DNA of 64,000 nt from CAYUPI01 sp964446585 (GTDB taxonomy: Bacteria > Verrucomicrobiota > Verrucomicrobiia > Limisphaerales > UBA8199), in assembly GCA_964446585.1 (NCBI GenBank), contig CAYUPI010000006.1, positions 62,001 through 126,000 of the forward strand, given 5' to 3'. Under the pieces are notes generated by a model. It made no database searches. It saw only the letters and a list, made by a program, of their open reading frames with translations, and was not told where the DNA came from. Every line of letters begins with the position of its first letter. Position 1 is the stretch's first letter. Shown here piece after piece: positions 1 through 7,061 of the stretch. Both the position numbers and the translations under genes were made by a program.

Positions 1-644
1 CGATCGTTGCGGCAATAATAGCCCTGTCCCCAGATTAATGGCCCAATCCTGCCGGCCTGGATCAGTTCGGCGGCTTTGTGCCAGCCAGCCGCGGAGCATC
101 CCTGCGATCCGACCTGGAGAATCTTGCCGGTCTTTTTGACGGTATCGTGGACTTCGAAAGCCTCGCCCAGATAACGAGTCAACGGCTTCTCGACGTAAAC
201 ATTTTTGCCACTGTTCAGCGCGTCGAGCGAGATGCGCGCGTGCATCGGGTCGTGCGTCGCGATCACCACTCCATCAATGTCCTTTCGCTCCAGCAAGTTC
301 TGATAATGGTCGTAGCCCTTGCAGTCACCGCCGATTTCGTCCTTTGCTCGAGCCACGCGCTTGCTCCAAACATCGCAGACCGCCGCCAAAGCGACGTTGT
401 TTTCCGCCGCGTGAGCTTTAATTTGCGCCACGTGCGCAGTATATCCCTGCGTGCCTACACCGATAAAACCGACTACGATCCGGTTATTGGCCCCTGCCAC
501 ACCCGCCGACGGCGCCTGGTTCTGGCCATAGACCGGTGTCTTCAGCCATGAAGTCGTGGCGACGGCCGCGGCCGCTGTGGCGGTCCTTTTGATAAACTCC
601 CGGCGCGGCACACCCGAAGCGGTTGGCATTTCATTCTGTTCCAT
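1..644 (-). CDS. Tat-exported Gfo/Idh/MocA-family oxidoreductase (3' end outside window)
   Basis: This is an NAD(P)-dependent oxidoreductase of the Gfo/Idh/MocA family, probably exported and acting on a sugar or derivative; the substrate is unknown. Translating the minus strand from the ATG at 644 gives an open frame to the window edge, about 214 residues. A twin-arginine signal (PRREFIKR) is followed by an Ala-rich hydrophobic stretch. The Rossmann start reads VGFIGVGTQG, and the family signature VYVEKPLTR lies near residue 155. An AGGA box sits about 8 bases before the ATG. The C-terminal substrate domain is off the window. The plus-strand reading frame over the same bases is a shadow. Two full paralogues and one fragment occur elsewhere in the window. 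Confidence 0.9.
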   Translation of the reverse strand, partial: MEQNEMPTASGVPRREFIKRTATAAAAVATTSWLKTPVYGQNQAPSAGVAGANNRIVVGFIGVGTQGYTAHVAQIKAHAAENNVALAAVCDVWSKRVARAKDEIGGDCKGYDHYQNLLERKDIDGVVIATHDPMHARISLDALNSGKNVYVEKPLTRYLGEAFEVHDTVKKTGKILQVGSQGCSAAGWHKAAELIQAGRIGPLIWGQGYYCRND

Positions 645-810
645 AGCAAATCCTGGTTAATATCAAGTTATTATTGACGAAGCCTAACTCAAAGAAATTC
701 GTGGTCAACCCCGCAAGCGCGGGAGGCGCACCAGCAGCAGATGGCCCAAGACCGACCAGGCGCCAGGGTCGTTGTGAGCTGCGCTAAACGGCGTTTGACG
801 ACCGATGGGA

Positions 811-1407
811 TTACATTGGCTCATCGTCGCGGTCTCGTTCGGGTCGCACCGACGCGCGCGGTTCGGAGAAGGAGAGTTGGATGCGACTCCAAGCGGCGCG
901 GTCGGCCTCGTTGCGAATGAGGGGGACAAATCCGAACCGCCGGTACAATTGGATTGCGGGCCGGCGCGCTGCCGAGGTCGTCACGTAAACCCTGCGGTGC
1001 CCGAGCTCGCGCAGCCTGCGGCAAATGGCCGTCATGAGAGGCTTGGAGAGGCCGCGCCCCTGGAATTCCGGGACGATGGCCACCCAGTGCACGCGGCCAA
1101 TTCTTTCCCCTTCAAAGTCATCTTTGAACCAGGCTGTCCCCGTGCCGATCACGATCTGGCCGGGGTCGAGCAGATAACATTGGCATTGAGTAAGAATGCT
1201 AGCATCCAACCCGAACTGCTTCGCAAAAGTATCAGTTGTGAATCGATTACCGTGATCCGCCAGCAAATGGATCCTGAGCCAGTGCGCCTCGTCGCCGGGG
1301 CGATACCAGCGAAGCGCAAAATCGACAGGCGGAGAGAAATCGGGAATGTCCTTCAAGTTCTCGCGAATCATAATCAGTCGAAAGTTCGGTTCGGTGGCGC
1401 GATTCAT
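811..1407 (-). CDS. GNAT-family N-acetyltransferase
   Basis: This 198-residue protein is a predicted acetyl-CoA-dependent N-acetyltransferase; the acceptor is unknown. The GNAT core is in the second half: a beta strand (VHWVAIVPEFQGRGL) carries the Q/R-x-x-G-x-G/A-type acetyl-CoA loop as QGRGL near residues 117-121. It is followed by the helix KPLMTAICRRL and the closing motif AIQLYRRFGFVP near 153-164. The N-terminal 80 residues are less typical. A second ATG 12 codons in (1371) is an alternative start. It is divergent from the aminotransferase gene across about 85 bases, so it is probably its own transcription unit. Confidence 0.85.
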   Translation of the reverse strand: MNRATEPNFRLIMIRENLKDIPDFSPPVDFALRWYRPGDEAHWLRIHLLADHGNRFTTDTFAKQFGLDASILTQCQCYLLDPGQIVIGTGTAWFKDDFEGERIGRVHWVAIVPEFQGRGLSKPLMTAICRRLRELGHRRVYVTTSAARRPAIQLYRRFGFVPLIRNEADRAAWSRIQLSFSEPRASVRPERDRDDEPM

Positions 1408-1492
1408 GGTTCCCTATGGTGAAGTGTGATTCTTCCTCGCCCCCTCCACAAATTCCTTGTCTGCGCTTTCCGCTGCGATAGCTTGCCGCCGC

Positions 1493-2617
1493 ATGAAAGT
1501 TGAATTTTACGGTCACGTTCGGCAGTACCACAACATCAAAGGAGAAATTGACGCGAACATCAAGGAGGTCCTGGAGAGCGGCCAATACGTGATGGGCCCG
1601 ATGCTCAAGCGATTTGAAGGGGAGCTGGCCAAATATCACGGGACGAAATTTGCCGTCGGGCTCGGCAACGGCACCGATGCGATTTGGATGGCCTTGATGG
1701 CGCTCGGCGTCGGCCCCGGGGACGAAGTCATCACGCATCCGAACACGTTTTTCGCAACCGCCGAGGCGATCTGGATCGCGGGCGCCACGGCGGTCTTTGT
1801 CGATTGCGACTCGAACACTCGGTGCATCGACCCGGCCAAAATCGAGGCGGCGATCACGCCCAAGACCAAGGCAATCGTGCCTGTCCACCTTTACGGCCAA
1901 TGCGCCGACATGAAAGCCATTCGCAAGATCGCCGATAAACACAAGCTCTATGTGATTGAAGACAACGCGCAGGGAATCGGCGCGCGGGGTGACGGTTTCA
2001 AAATCGCCGAGTTGAGCGATGCGGCCACGACGAGTTTCATCATTCAAAAGAACCTCGGCACGTTCGGGGACAGCGGCGCCCTGGTAACGAACAACGAAAA
2101 GCTCGACGCGGCCGTCCGCAAGCTCCGCAATCACGGTTCCAATCAGCGCAATGTGCACAGCTTCGGCTTTAACAGCCGCCTGGATGATCTCCATGCCGGG
2201 ATTTTGAGCGCCAAGCTCAAATACATTGATTCGTGGAATGACTTGCGGCGCAAATGGGCCGCGCGCTACACCGCCGGCCTGAAAGGGGCCAAGAATTTCT
2301 CCCTGCCCTACGAGCGCAGCGGTGGCCGCCACGTGTATCATCTGTACATTATCGAAACCAGGAAAGCCCAACAGCGAGACGACCTGCTGAGATTCCTCAA
2401 CGACAGCGGAATCGACGCCAAGACCCATTACTCGATTGCGATCCACCATCAGGCGGGCTACCCCTGGGGCAAGGGCGCCCGCGTCTCCGACTCGCTCGCC
2501 AACGCGGAGCAAAACGCCGCGACGTGTATCTCGCTTCCGATGTTTCCTGAGTTGACCGAGCAGGAAGTCGATTTTGTCGTGTCGAAGACGTTGGAATGGG
2601 ACAAGGCGCAAATGTAA
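1493..2617 (+). CDS. DegT/DnrJ/EryC1/StrS aminotransferase
   Basis: This is a PLP-dependent sugar aminotransferase, 374 residues from the ATG at 1493. That start is preferred to an upstream one because the family begins near this point (MKVEFYGHVRQY). Recognisable blocks are GNGTDAIWMAL (cofactor phosphate region), VPVHLYGQCADM, VIEDNAQGIGA, and the lysine segment SFIIQKNLGTFGDSGA, where K is the expected Schiff-base residue. The family usually reads SFHPTKNLGALGDGGA there. C-terminal NHGSNQRNVHSFGFNSRLDDLHAGIL is typical. It lies 37 bases upstream of a Gfo/Idh oxidoreductase and then a NagB-type deaminase on the same strand. A dehydrogenase plus DegT pair often makes or remodels amino sugars, but the substrate is inferred only. 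Confidence 0.93.
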   Translation: MKVEFYGHVRQYHNIKGEIDANIKEVLESGQYVMGPMLKRFEGELAKYHGTKFAVGLGNGTDAIWMALMALGVGPGDEVITHPNTFFATAEAIWIAGATAVFVDCDSNTRCIDPAKIEAAITPKTKAIVPVHLYGQCADMKAIRKIADKHKLYVIEDNAQGIGARGDGFKIAELSDAATTSFIIQKNLGTFGDSGALVTNNEKLDAAVRKLRNHGSNQRNVHSFGFNSRLDDLHAGILSAKLKYIDSWNDLRRKWAARYTAGLKGAKNFSLPYERSGGRHVYHLYIIETRKAQQRDDLLRFLNDSGIDAKTHYSIAIHHQAGYPWGKGARVSDSLANAEQNAATCISLPMFPELTEQEVDFVVSKTLEWDKAQM

Positions 2618-2618
2618 A

Positions 2619-2650
2619 TCCGAAACCCGAATTCCGAAATCCGAAGGAAT
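2619..2650. repeat. Short periodic CCGAAA-type intergenic repeat
   Basis: The short gap between the aminotransferase and oxidoreductase genes is made of near-repeats of a CCGAAATCCGAA/CCCGAATT unit with a period of about 7. It matches the complementary TTCGGATTTCGGG units near 29.6 kb and 47.2 kb. It leaves little room for a separate promoter, so the two genes are probably cotranscribed. Confidence 0.6.
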
Positions 2651-2654
2651 TTAA

Positions 2655-3725
2655 ATGAGGCAATATTCGGTCGTCATCGTCGGCATGGGCAAACGCGGCA
2701 TGCACCATGGCGCGGCGTTCAATGCCAACCCCAGATTCAAGGTCACGGGGATCTGCGACATCGATCAAAAACGGCTTGAGGAGGCAGCCGCCAAGCTGGG
2801 CCAGCCCAAGAAGAGCACCGATGCCGCCGCGCTGGCCTGGGAGCTGAAGCCCGACGTGTTCTGCTTTTGCACCTTGCCTAATCTCCGCTTGCCTTTCATC
2901 CAGATGGGAGTCGAATCCGGCGCGCGTCTGATCGCGTTTGAAAAGCCGATTGCGATGACCAGCGCCGACGGGATGCAGATCAAGCAGGCGCTCGACCGGA
3001 ACGGAACGAAAGCGGTGGTGAGCCATCAACACCGCTATGGCGAGCATTACAAAAAAGTGAAAGAGATTGTGGCCAGCGGCGCGTTGGGCCGCGTGCACAC
3101 TGTGTATGGGACCGCGACTGGATGGGCCGCGCACATGCTCAGCCACTTGATCGATTACACGTGCTGGTTCAACGATTATGCCGAGGCCGAGTGGGCTATG
3201 GCACAGGCCGCGGGCCGCGGCAAATTGGCGGACCTGCACACCTCGCCCGATTACATCGCCGGCGTAGTTCACTTCAAGAACGGAGTGCGGGGCATATACG
3301 ATTGTGGCGCCGGCGCCCCGGATGTGCCGGAAGTGCCCTATTGGTGGCGCAAGTGCCGCATTGGGGCCCACGGCGCCGAAGGCTTTGCCGAAGTCATGAC
3401 CGGCGGCGGCTGGCGCGCGCTTACAAAAAGCGGCGGCTACCAGTCCGGCCCGGGCGGCATGGACTATAACTACGATATGCCGCCCTACGTCCAACAGATG
3501 GCTGACTGGCTGGACGATAACGACAAGGTGCATCCCTGTTGCTTCGCCAACGCATACCAAGGGTTTCAAATCATGTCCGCGTTTTACCGATCAGTGGCTG
3601 AAGGAGGTCAAATTCCGTTGCCGTTAACGGAGGGCGCAGACGAGATTGCACTGCTCAAAAAGAAGCTTCCGGAACGGAAAGTGTCCCTGACACTGGCGGA
3701 GAACGCGAAAGAATATCCGTCATAA
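2655..3725 (+). CDS. Gfo/Idh/MocA-family oxidoreductase (cytoplasmic)
   Basis: This 356-residue NAD(P)-dependent dehydrogenase lacks a Tat signal, unlike its relatives at both ends of the window. The Rossmann motif VVIVGMGKRGMHHG is at residues 6-19, CDIDQKRL follows the second strand, and the family EKP signature is IAFEKPIAM near residue 96. The substrate half includes HMLSHLIDY near 160, where the His is in the usual catalytic neighbourhood. The stop codon abuts the GTG start of the deaminase gene with no gap, which argues for translational coupling. With the DegT aminotransferase upstream it suggests amino-sugar conversion. The exact substrate is not shown by the sequence. Confidence 0.9.
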   Translation: MRQYSVVIVGMGKRGMHHGAAFNANPRFKVTGICDIDQKRLEEAAAKLGQPKKSTDAAALAWELKPDVFCFCTLPNLRLPFIQMGVESGARLIAFEKPIAMTSADGMQIKQALDRNGTKAVVSHQHRYGEHYKKVKEIVASGALGRVHTVYGTATGWAAHMLSHLIDYTCWFNDYAEAEWAMAQAAGRGKLADLHTSPDYIAGVVHFKNGVRGIYDCGAGAPDVPEVPYWWRKCRIGAHGAEGFAEVMTGGGWRALTKSGGYQSGPGGMDYNYDMPPYVQQMADWLDDNDKVHPCCFANAYQGFQIMSAFYRSVAEGGQIPLPLTEGADEIALLKKKLPERKVSLTLAENAKEYPS

Positions 3726-4511
3726 GTGGAAGTCATCATCCAGCCGACTGATGAAGCCGCCGCGGCGCTGGTGGCACGGGTTGTCAGCCACGATCTCCGG
3801 GCCAATCCGCACCTGGTTCTTGGGCTTGCGACCGGCAGGACCATGGAGCGCGTGTATCGCCAGCTCGTCCGCTTCCACAAAGATCAGAAGCTCGATTTTT
3901 CCCTTTGCCGAACGTTTAATCTGGATGAGTACGTCGGCTTGTTTCCTTCAGACCCGAATTCGTATCGGCATTACATGGAGCAACACCTGTTCCGCCAGGT
4001 GAATATCGAGCCGCGGAACACACATTTGCCCAATGGCCTGGCGACCGATCTCGACGAAGAATGCCGTCGTTACGAGGCCATGATTCAGCGCTTCGGCGGT
4101 ATCGATCTCCAGTTGCTCGGCATCGGCCGGGCTGGTCACATCGGTTTCAACGAACCGTTGTCGGCACTGCGCTCCCGCACGCGCGTTAAGGCACTAACTC
4201 CAACTACGATCCAGCAAAACGCGCCTTTCTTTGGAGGCGAAGGCAACGTGCCGCGCCGGGCCATCACGATGGGAGTCGGCACGATCATCGAGGCGCGGCG
4301 CTGTGTGTTACTGGCCACGGGTAACTCCAAGGCTGACGTGATTGCGCAGGCGGTCGAGGGTCCCATCACCAGTATGGTGACCGCCTCGGCGCTTCAACTG
4401 CATCCTCGTTGCACCGTCGTGGTGGACGAAGCCGCCGCTGGAAAGCTCAAGGAACGGGATTATTACCGATGGATTTTCGACAATGAGCCGGAGTGGGAAG
4501 AGTATCGGTAG
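3726..4511 (+). CDS. nagB: Glucosamine-6-phosphate deaminase (NagB family)
   Basis: NagB converts glucosamine-6-phosphate to fructose-6-phosphate and ammonia. The 261-residue protein has the usual length and blocks: LGLATGRTMERVY (phosphate loop), FNLDEYVGL with the enolisation Asp, and LLGIGRAGHIGFNEP with the ring-opening His and Glu. The residue two before that His, Asp141 in the E. coli enzyme, is Ala here (codon GCT). Many Gram-positive relatives carry Asn, so the position is tolerant, but Ala is notable. LQLHPRCTVVVDE closes the fold. Translation starts at GTG directly after the upstream TAA. Family membership is secure; that the true substrate is GlcN6P is probable rather than certain. 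Confidence 0.85.
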   Translation: MEVIIQPTDEAAAALVARVVSHDLRANPHLVLGLATGRTMERVYRQLVRFHKDQKLDFSLCRTFNLDEYVGLFPSDPNSYRHYMEQHLFRQVNIEPRNTHLPNGLATDLDEECRRYEAMIQRFGGIDLQLLGIGRAGHIGFNEPLSALRSRTRVKALTPTTIQQNAPFFGGEGNVPRRAITMGVGTIIEARRCVLLATGNSKADVIAQAVEGPITSMVTASALQLHPRCTVVVDEAAAGKLKERDYYRWIFDNEPEWEEYR

Positions 4512-4655
4512 AAATTCCAAATCCCAATCTCCAAATCCCAATCTCCAAATCCCAAGAAAATCCCGACTGTCAAATCCCAATCTCCCTGCTTGCGACAAGA
4601 ATCAGATTTTGGGATTCGGGTTTTGTTTGGAGCTTCGGTTTTGGGATTTAACTGG
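4512..4655. repeat. Periodic CCAAATCCCAATCT repeat forming a hairpin
   Basis: The region between nagB and the next gene is built from about 14-base units (CCAATCTCCAAATC) on the left. Complementary-type units (TTTTGGGATTCGGG, TTTGGAGCTTCGG) lie on the right, so the transcript can fold back imperfectly. No coding signal is credible. It separates two convergent genes. Confidence 0.7.
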
Positions 4656-4659
4656 TCCA

Positions 4660-5073
4660 TTACTCCATTTTCCCTACTGGCGGCATATATTTCACCAGCA
4701 GAGGAATGCTGCTTTCCGACCGGCCATCCAGCGTCAGATCGATCGAGTAAAGTCCGGGATTCTCGAACTTCAATTGCTGAATATTTAAGATAAAGTTGCG
4801 AGTGCCGAAGTGCATGTCATCGGGAAGCGCGAATTCGATTGGGATCACGGGTAGGTTGGGCATAATGGAGCGGCCGTCAGCATCGACAAAATTCATCCGC
4901 AGTTCGTGCTTGCCCTCGTCACCGCTGAAAAACGTCACCCGCAACGCGATCGAGCATTGCGGATGGACCGCTGGGAGCTGCTGGGTTTTGATGGTGTCGA
5001 ATGCACCCAGCAGATTGAGCTTGCCGTTCTCGTCGGTCGCCGCGTCGCAAAGCACTGCTACCTGGATGTTCAT
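4660..5073 (-). CDS. Conserved small protein (resembles DUF6941)
   Basis: This 137-residue soluble protein of unknown function begins MNIQVAVLCDAATDENGKL and contains LGAFDTI and LPAVHPQCSIALR, the conserved opening of a small bacterial family I recall as DUF6941. That identification is from memory of the motif and was not searched. It is predicted to be beta-rich, with neither signal peptide nor membrane segment. The ATG at 5073 fits the conserved N-terminus. It is convergent with nagB across the hairpin repeat and has no informative partner. Confidence 0.7.
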   Translation of the reverse strand: MNIQVAVLCDAATDENGKLNLLGAFDTIKTQQLPAVHPQCSIALRVTFFSGDEGKHELRMNFVDADGRSIMPNLPVIPIEFALPDDMHFGTRNFILNIQQLKFENPGLYSIDLTLDGRSESSIPLLVKYMPPVGKME

Positions 5074-5144
5074 TGGTTAGCTTTGAAGGCCGCAGCTTAG
5101 TCCAAGCTGGCAAAGACGCAATCAAATGACGCTGCTTGAATGCC

Positions 5145-5265
5145 GAATGACGAATGCCAAACGACGAAAGAATGACGAAGCCGGAAGCTCTAAACCCTCG
5201 TCGGCGCGGTCAGATTTTGAGATTTCGTCATTCGGATTTCTTTCGTCGTTTGGCATTCGTCATTC
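5145..5265. repeat. Long inverted repeat overlapping the uvrC stop
   Basis: A 28-base arm at 5145-5172 (GAATGACGAATGCCAAACGA...) is repeated exactly in inverse at 5238-5265, with a 65-base loop. The arms contain tandem GAATGACGAATGCC units. The uvrC stop codon at 5260-5262 and its last codons (SKNDE) lie inside the right arm, so the repeat supplies the end of that gene. Confidence 0.9.
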
Positions 5266-6963
5266 GTCATTCTTGGATCTCGCTTCCAGGAAAGCCTTCA
5301 GTTCCGCCGCTGCCTTCCCGCCAAAGCCCGGCACTTCGGCGATCTGCTCGACACTGGCGACGCGGATGCGCTGGACGGAGCCGAATCTTTTCAACAAGGC
5401 CGCTTTTCGGCGTTCGCCGATGTTTGGAAATTCATCGAGTATGCTTTCGGAAAGCTTGCGCAGGCGCAGTTGGGCGTTATAGGTGTTGGCCAGGCGATGT
5501 GACTCATCGCGGACCCGCTGTAGCAGCTTCAGCGCGCCGCTCTCCGGCGAGAGGCGCAAGGGCTCTTTTTCATTCGGCCGATGGATCTCTTCAAATTCCT
5601 TGGCTAATCCAATCACCGGGACGTGCCCCAGCCCCAACTTCTCCAATTCGGCGCATGCGGCGCTGAGCTGTCCCTTGCCGCCATCAATCAGGATAAGATC
5701 CGGCAGGCCGGACGCTCTGCTGCCAGGCGCTGCTCCCGCCGCCCGACGACTCCGCACATCAGCCGCCGCCGCGTCGGCCTTGACCGCGAGCCTGCCTTTT
5801 CTTTTCCAAGCCGAGCTCACGTCGTCCACCGTCTGCTGCAACTCCTGCGCTACCGCCTCTCCTTCCTCGCTTTTCCGGGCTCGATTCTCTTCCACCTCTT
5901 CAACTCTAGACTTTTGACCATGGACTTTGGACTCATTGAGCACGCGCGTGTATCTGCGCCTGACGACTTCAGCGATCGAGGCAAAATCATCCTGGCCCTC
6001 GACGGTTTTGATTTTGAAGCGGCGATAATTAGCGCGGTCCGGCCGGCCATTGCGGAAGCTGACCAGCGAAGCGACTTTGAACGTGCCGCTGATATTCGAG
6101 ATATCGAAGCCTTCAATTCGCAGCGGTGGCGCAGGCAGGCCGAGCGCCTCGCCCAGCTCCGCCAAGTCCTTTTCAGGGTCAATCGCCAGCGGCAAGCTGT
6201 ACGGAACGCGCTCGAAGTGGCTGGTTTTTGCGGTGGTGCGCCGCAAATTCGACAGCAGGTCGCGCAGCTCCGCGGCCCGTTCGTACTCCTGAGCGGAAGC
6301 GGCCTTCTTCATGTCTTCGGCCAATTGCTCCTGCATTTCCTCGCACTGGCCGGCCAGGAATTCACATGCGGCCTGCACCTGCTGCAGGTACTGCTCGCGC
6401 GTAACGTTGCCGATGCACGGGGCGGTGCAGTATTTCAGGTGCGCGTACAGGCAATGCCGGTAATCGCGCTCGTTGGGCGTCAGTGGCCGGCAGCCCCGTA
6501 AATGATATTGACGCCGCACCAGGGCCAGCGTGCTGCGCAGCGCTCCCGAGTTCGGGAACGGGCCGAAGTAGCGCGCGCCATCGTCCTGCTTGAGGCGAGT
6601 GAGGGTGAAGCGCGGTATTGGATCATTCAGGTTTACTTTGAGGAGAAGGAAGCGTTTGTCATCGCGGAAACTGACGTTATAGCGCGGGTGAAACTCCTTG
6701 ATCAGCTTGCCTTCGAGGAGCAGCGCCTCAGGCTCGCTGCGCACCAGATGGAAATCGAAATCATGGATGCCCTCAACCAGCGCCTTGAATTTCAGGTCCC
6801 AACCCATTCGCCGCGAGGGTTGAAAATACTGGCTCACCCGCTTGCGCAGATCCCGGGCTTTGCCGACGTAAATCACCGTCCCGAAACGATCGCGCATCAG
6901 GTAAATCCCCGGTTTGTGCGGCAGCGCGTTGAGTTTTTTGCGGATGTTGTCGGCAACCGGCAT
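5260..6963 (-). CDS. uvrC: Excinuclease ABC subunit C
   Basis: UvrC makes both incisions around bulky DNA lesions in nucleotide excision repair with UvrA and UvrB. The protein is 567 residues from the ATG at 6963, chosen because family homology starts there (IRKKLNALPHKPGIYLM). GIY-YIG nuclease is at about 15-95 (PGIYLMRD, VIYVGKARDLRKR), and the Cys-rich region follows (CLYAHLKYCTAPCIG). The UVR helix pair for UvrB contact is at 217-241, and the RNase H-like nuclease is split at 284-342 and 420-500 (FDISNISGT; LILIDGGKGQL). The helix-hairpin-helix end is at 510-562. About 65-75 charged, low-complexity residues (343-419) are inserted between the two nuclease halves, where the family normally has a short linker. 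The end of the gene is supplied by a repeat arm. Confidence 0.96.
   Translation of the reverse strand: MPVADNIRKKLNALPHKPGIYLMRDRFGTVIYVGKARDLRKRVSQYFQPSRRMGWDLKFKALVEGIHDFDFHLVRSEPEALLLEGKLIKEFHPRYNVSFRDDKRFLLLKVNLNDPIPRFTLTRLKQDDGARYFGPFPNSGALRSTLALVRRQYHLRGCRPLTPNERDYRHCLYAHLKYCTAPCIGNVTREQYLQQVQAACEFLAGQCEEMQEQLAEDMKKAASAQEYERAAELRDLLSNLRRTTAKTSHFERVPYSLPLAIDPEKDLAELGEALGLPAPPLRIEGFDISNISGTFKVASLVSFRNGRPDRANYRRFKIKTVEGQDDFASIAEVVRRRYTRVLNESKVHGQKSRVEEVEENRARKSEEGEAVAQELQQTVDDVSSAWKRKGRLAVKADAAAADVRSRRAAGAAPGSRASGLPDLILIDGGKGQLSAACAELEKLGLGHVPVIGLAKEFEEIHRPNEKEPLRLSPESGALKLLQRVRDESHRLANTYNAQLRLRKLSESILDEFPNIGERRKAALLKRFGSVQRIRVASVEQIAEVPGFGGKAAAELKAFLEARSKNDE
5707..5937 (-). repeat. In-frame low-complexity insert in uvrC, with a repeat-like start
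   Basis: The segment encodes residues 343-419 of UvrC. Its first part on the coding strand reads as GAGTCCAAAGTCCATGGTC-type units, the same style of short periodic text seen in the intergenic repeats. It continues as Glu/Arg/Ala-rich sequence. The frame is kept and the conserved nuclease blocks resume at once on the far side. I read it as a captured repeat, by inference. Confidence 0.5.
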
Positions 6964-7061
6964 GGCCACCGTAAGGTAACGGCAGTCCCTGCCTGCTCGC
7001 AAGCGGCGCCGAACACACTTGGGGCCCACCATCCCCCCAGGGCCGGACGTGCCCGAGGTGC

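Noticed and set aside
1247..2611. 454-codon open frame on the minus strand opposite the DegT aminotransferase
   Set aside because: It covers a gene with clear motifs on the other strand, shows no domain, and reflects GC-rich codon structure.
2397..3569. 390-codon open frame on the minus strand opposite the Gfo/Idh oxidoreductase
   Set aside because: Antisense shadow of a well-supported gene; no recognisable motif.
4463..4793. Several 65-100 codon frames across the CCAAATCCCAATCT repeat
   Set aside because: They translate the repeat text (patterns of G-D-W-D-L-E) and overlap true genes; repeat artefacts.
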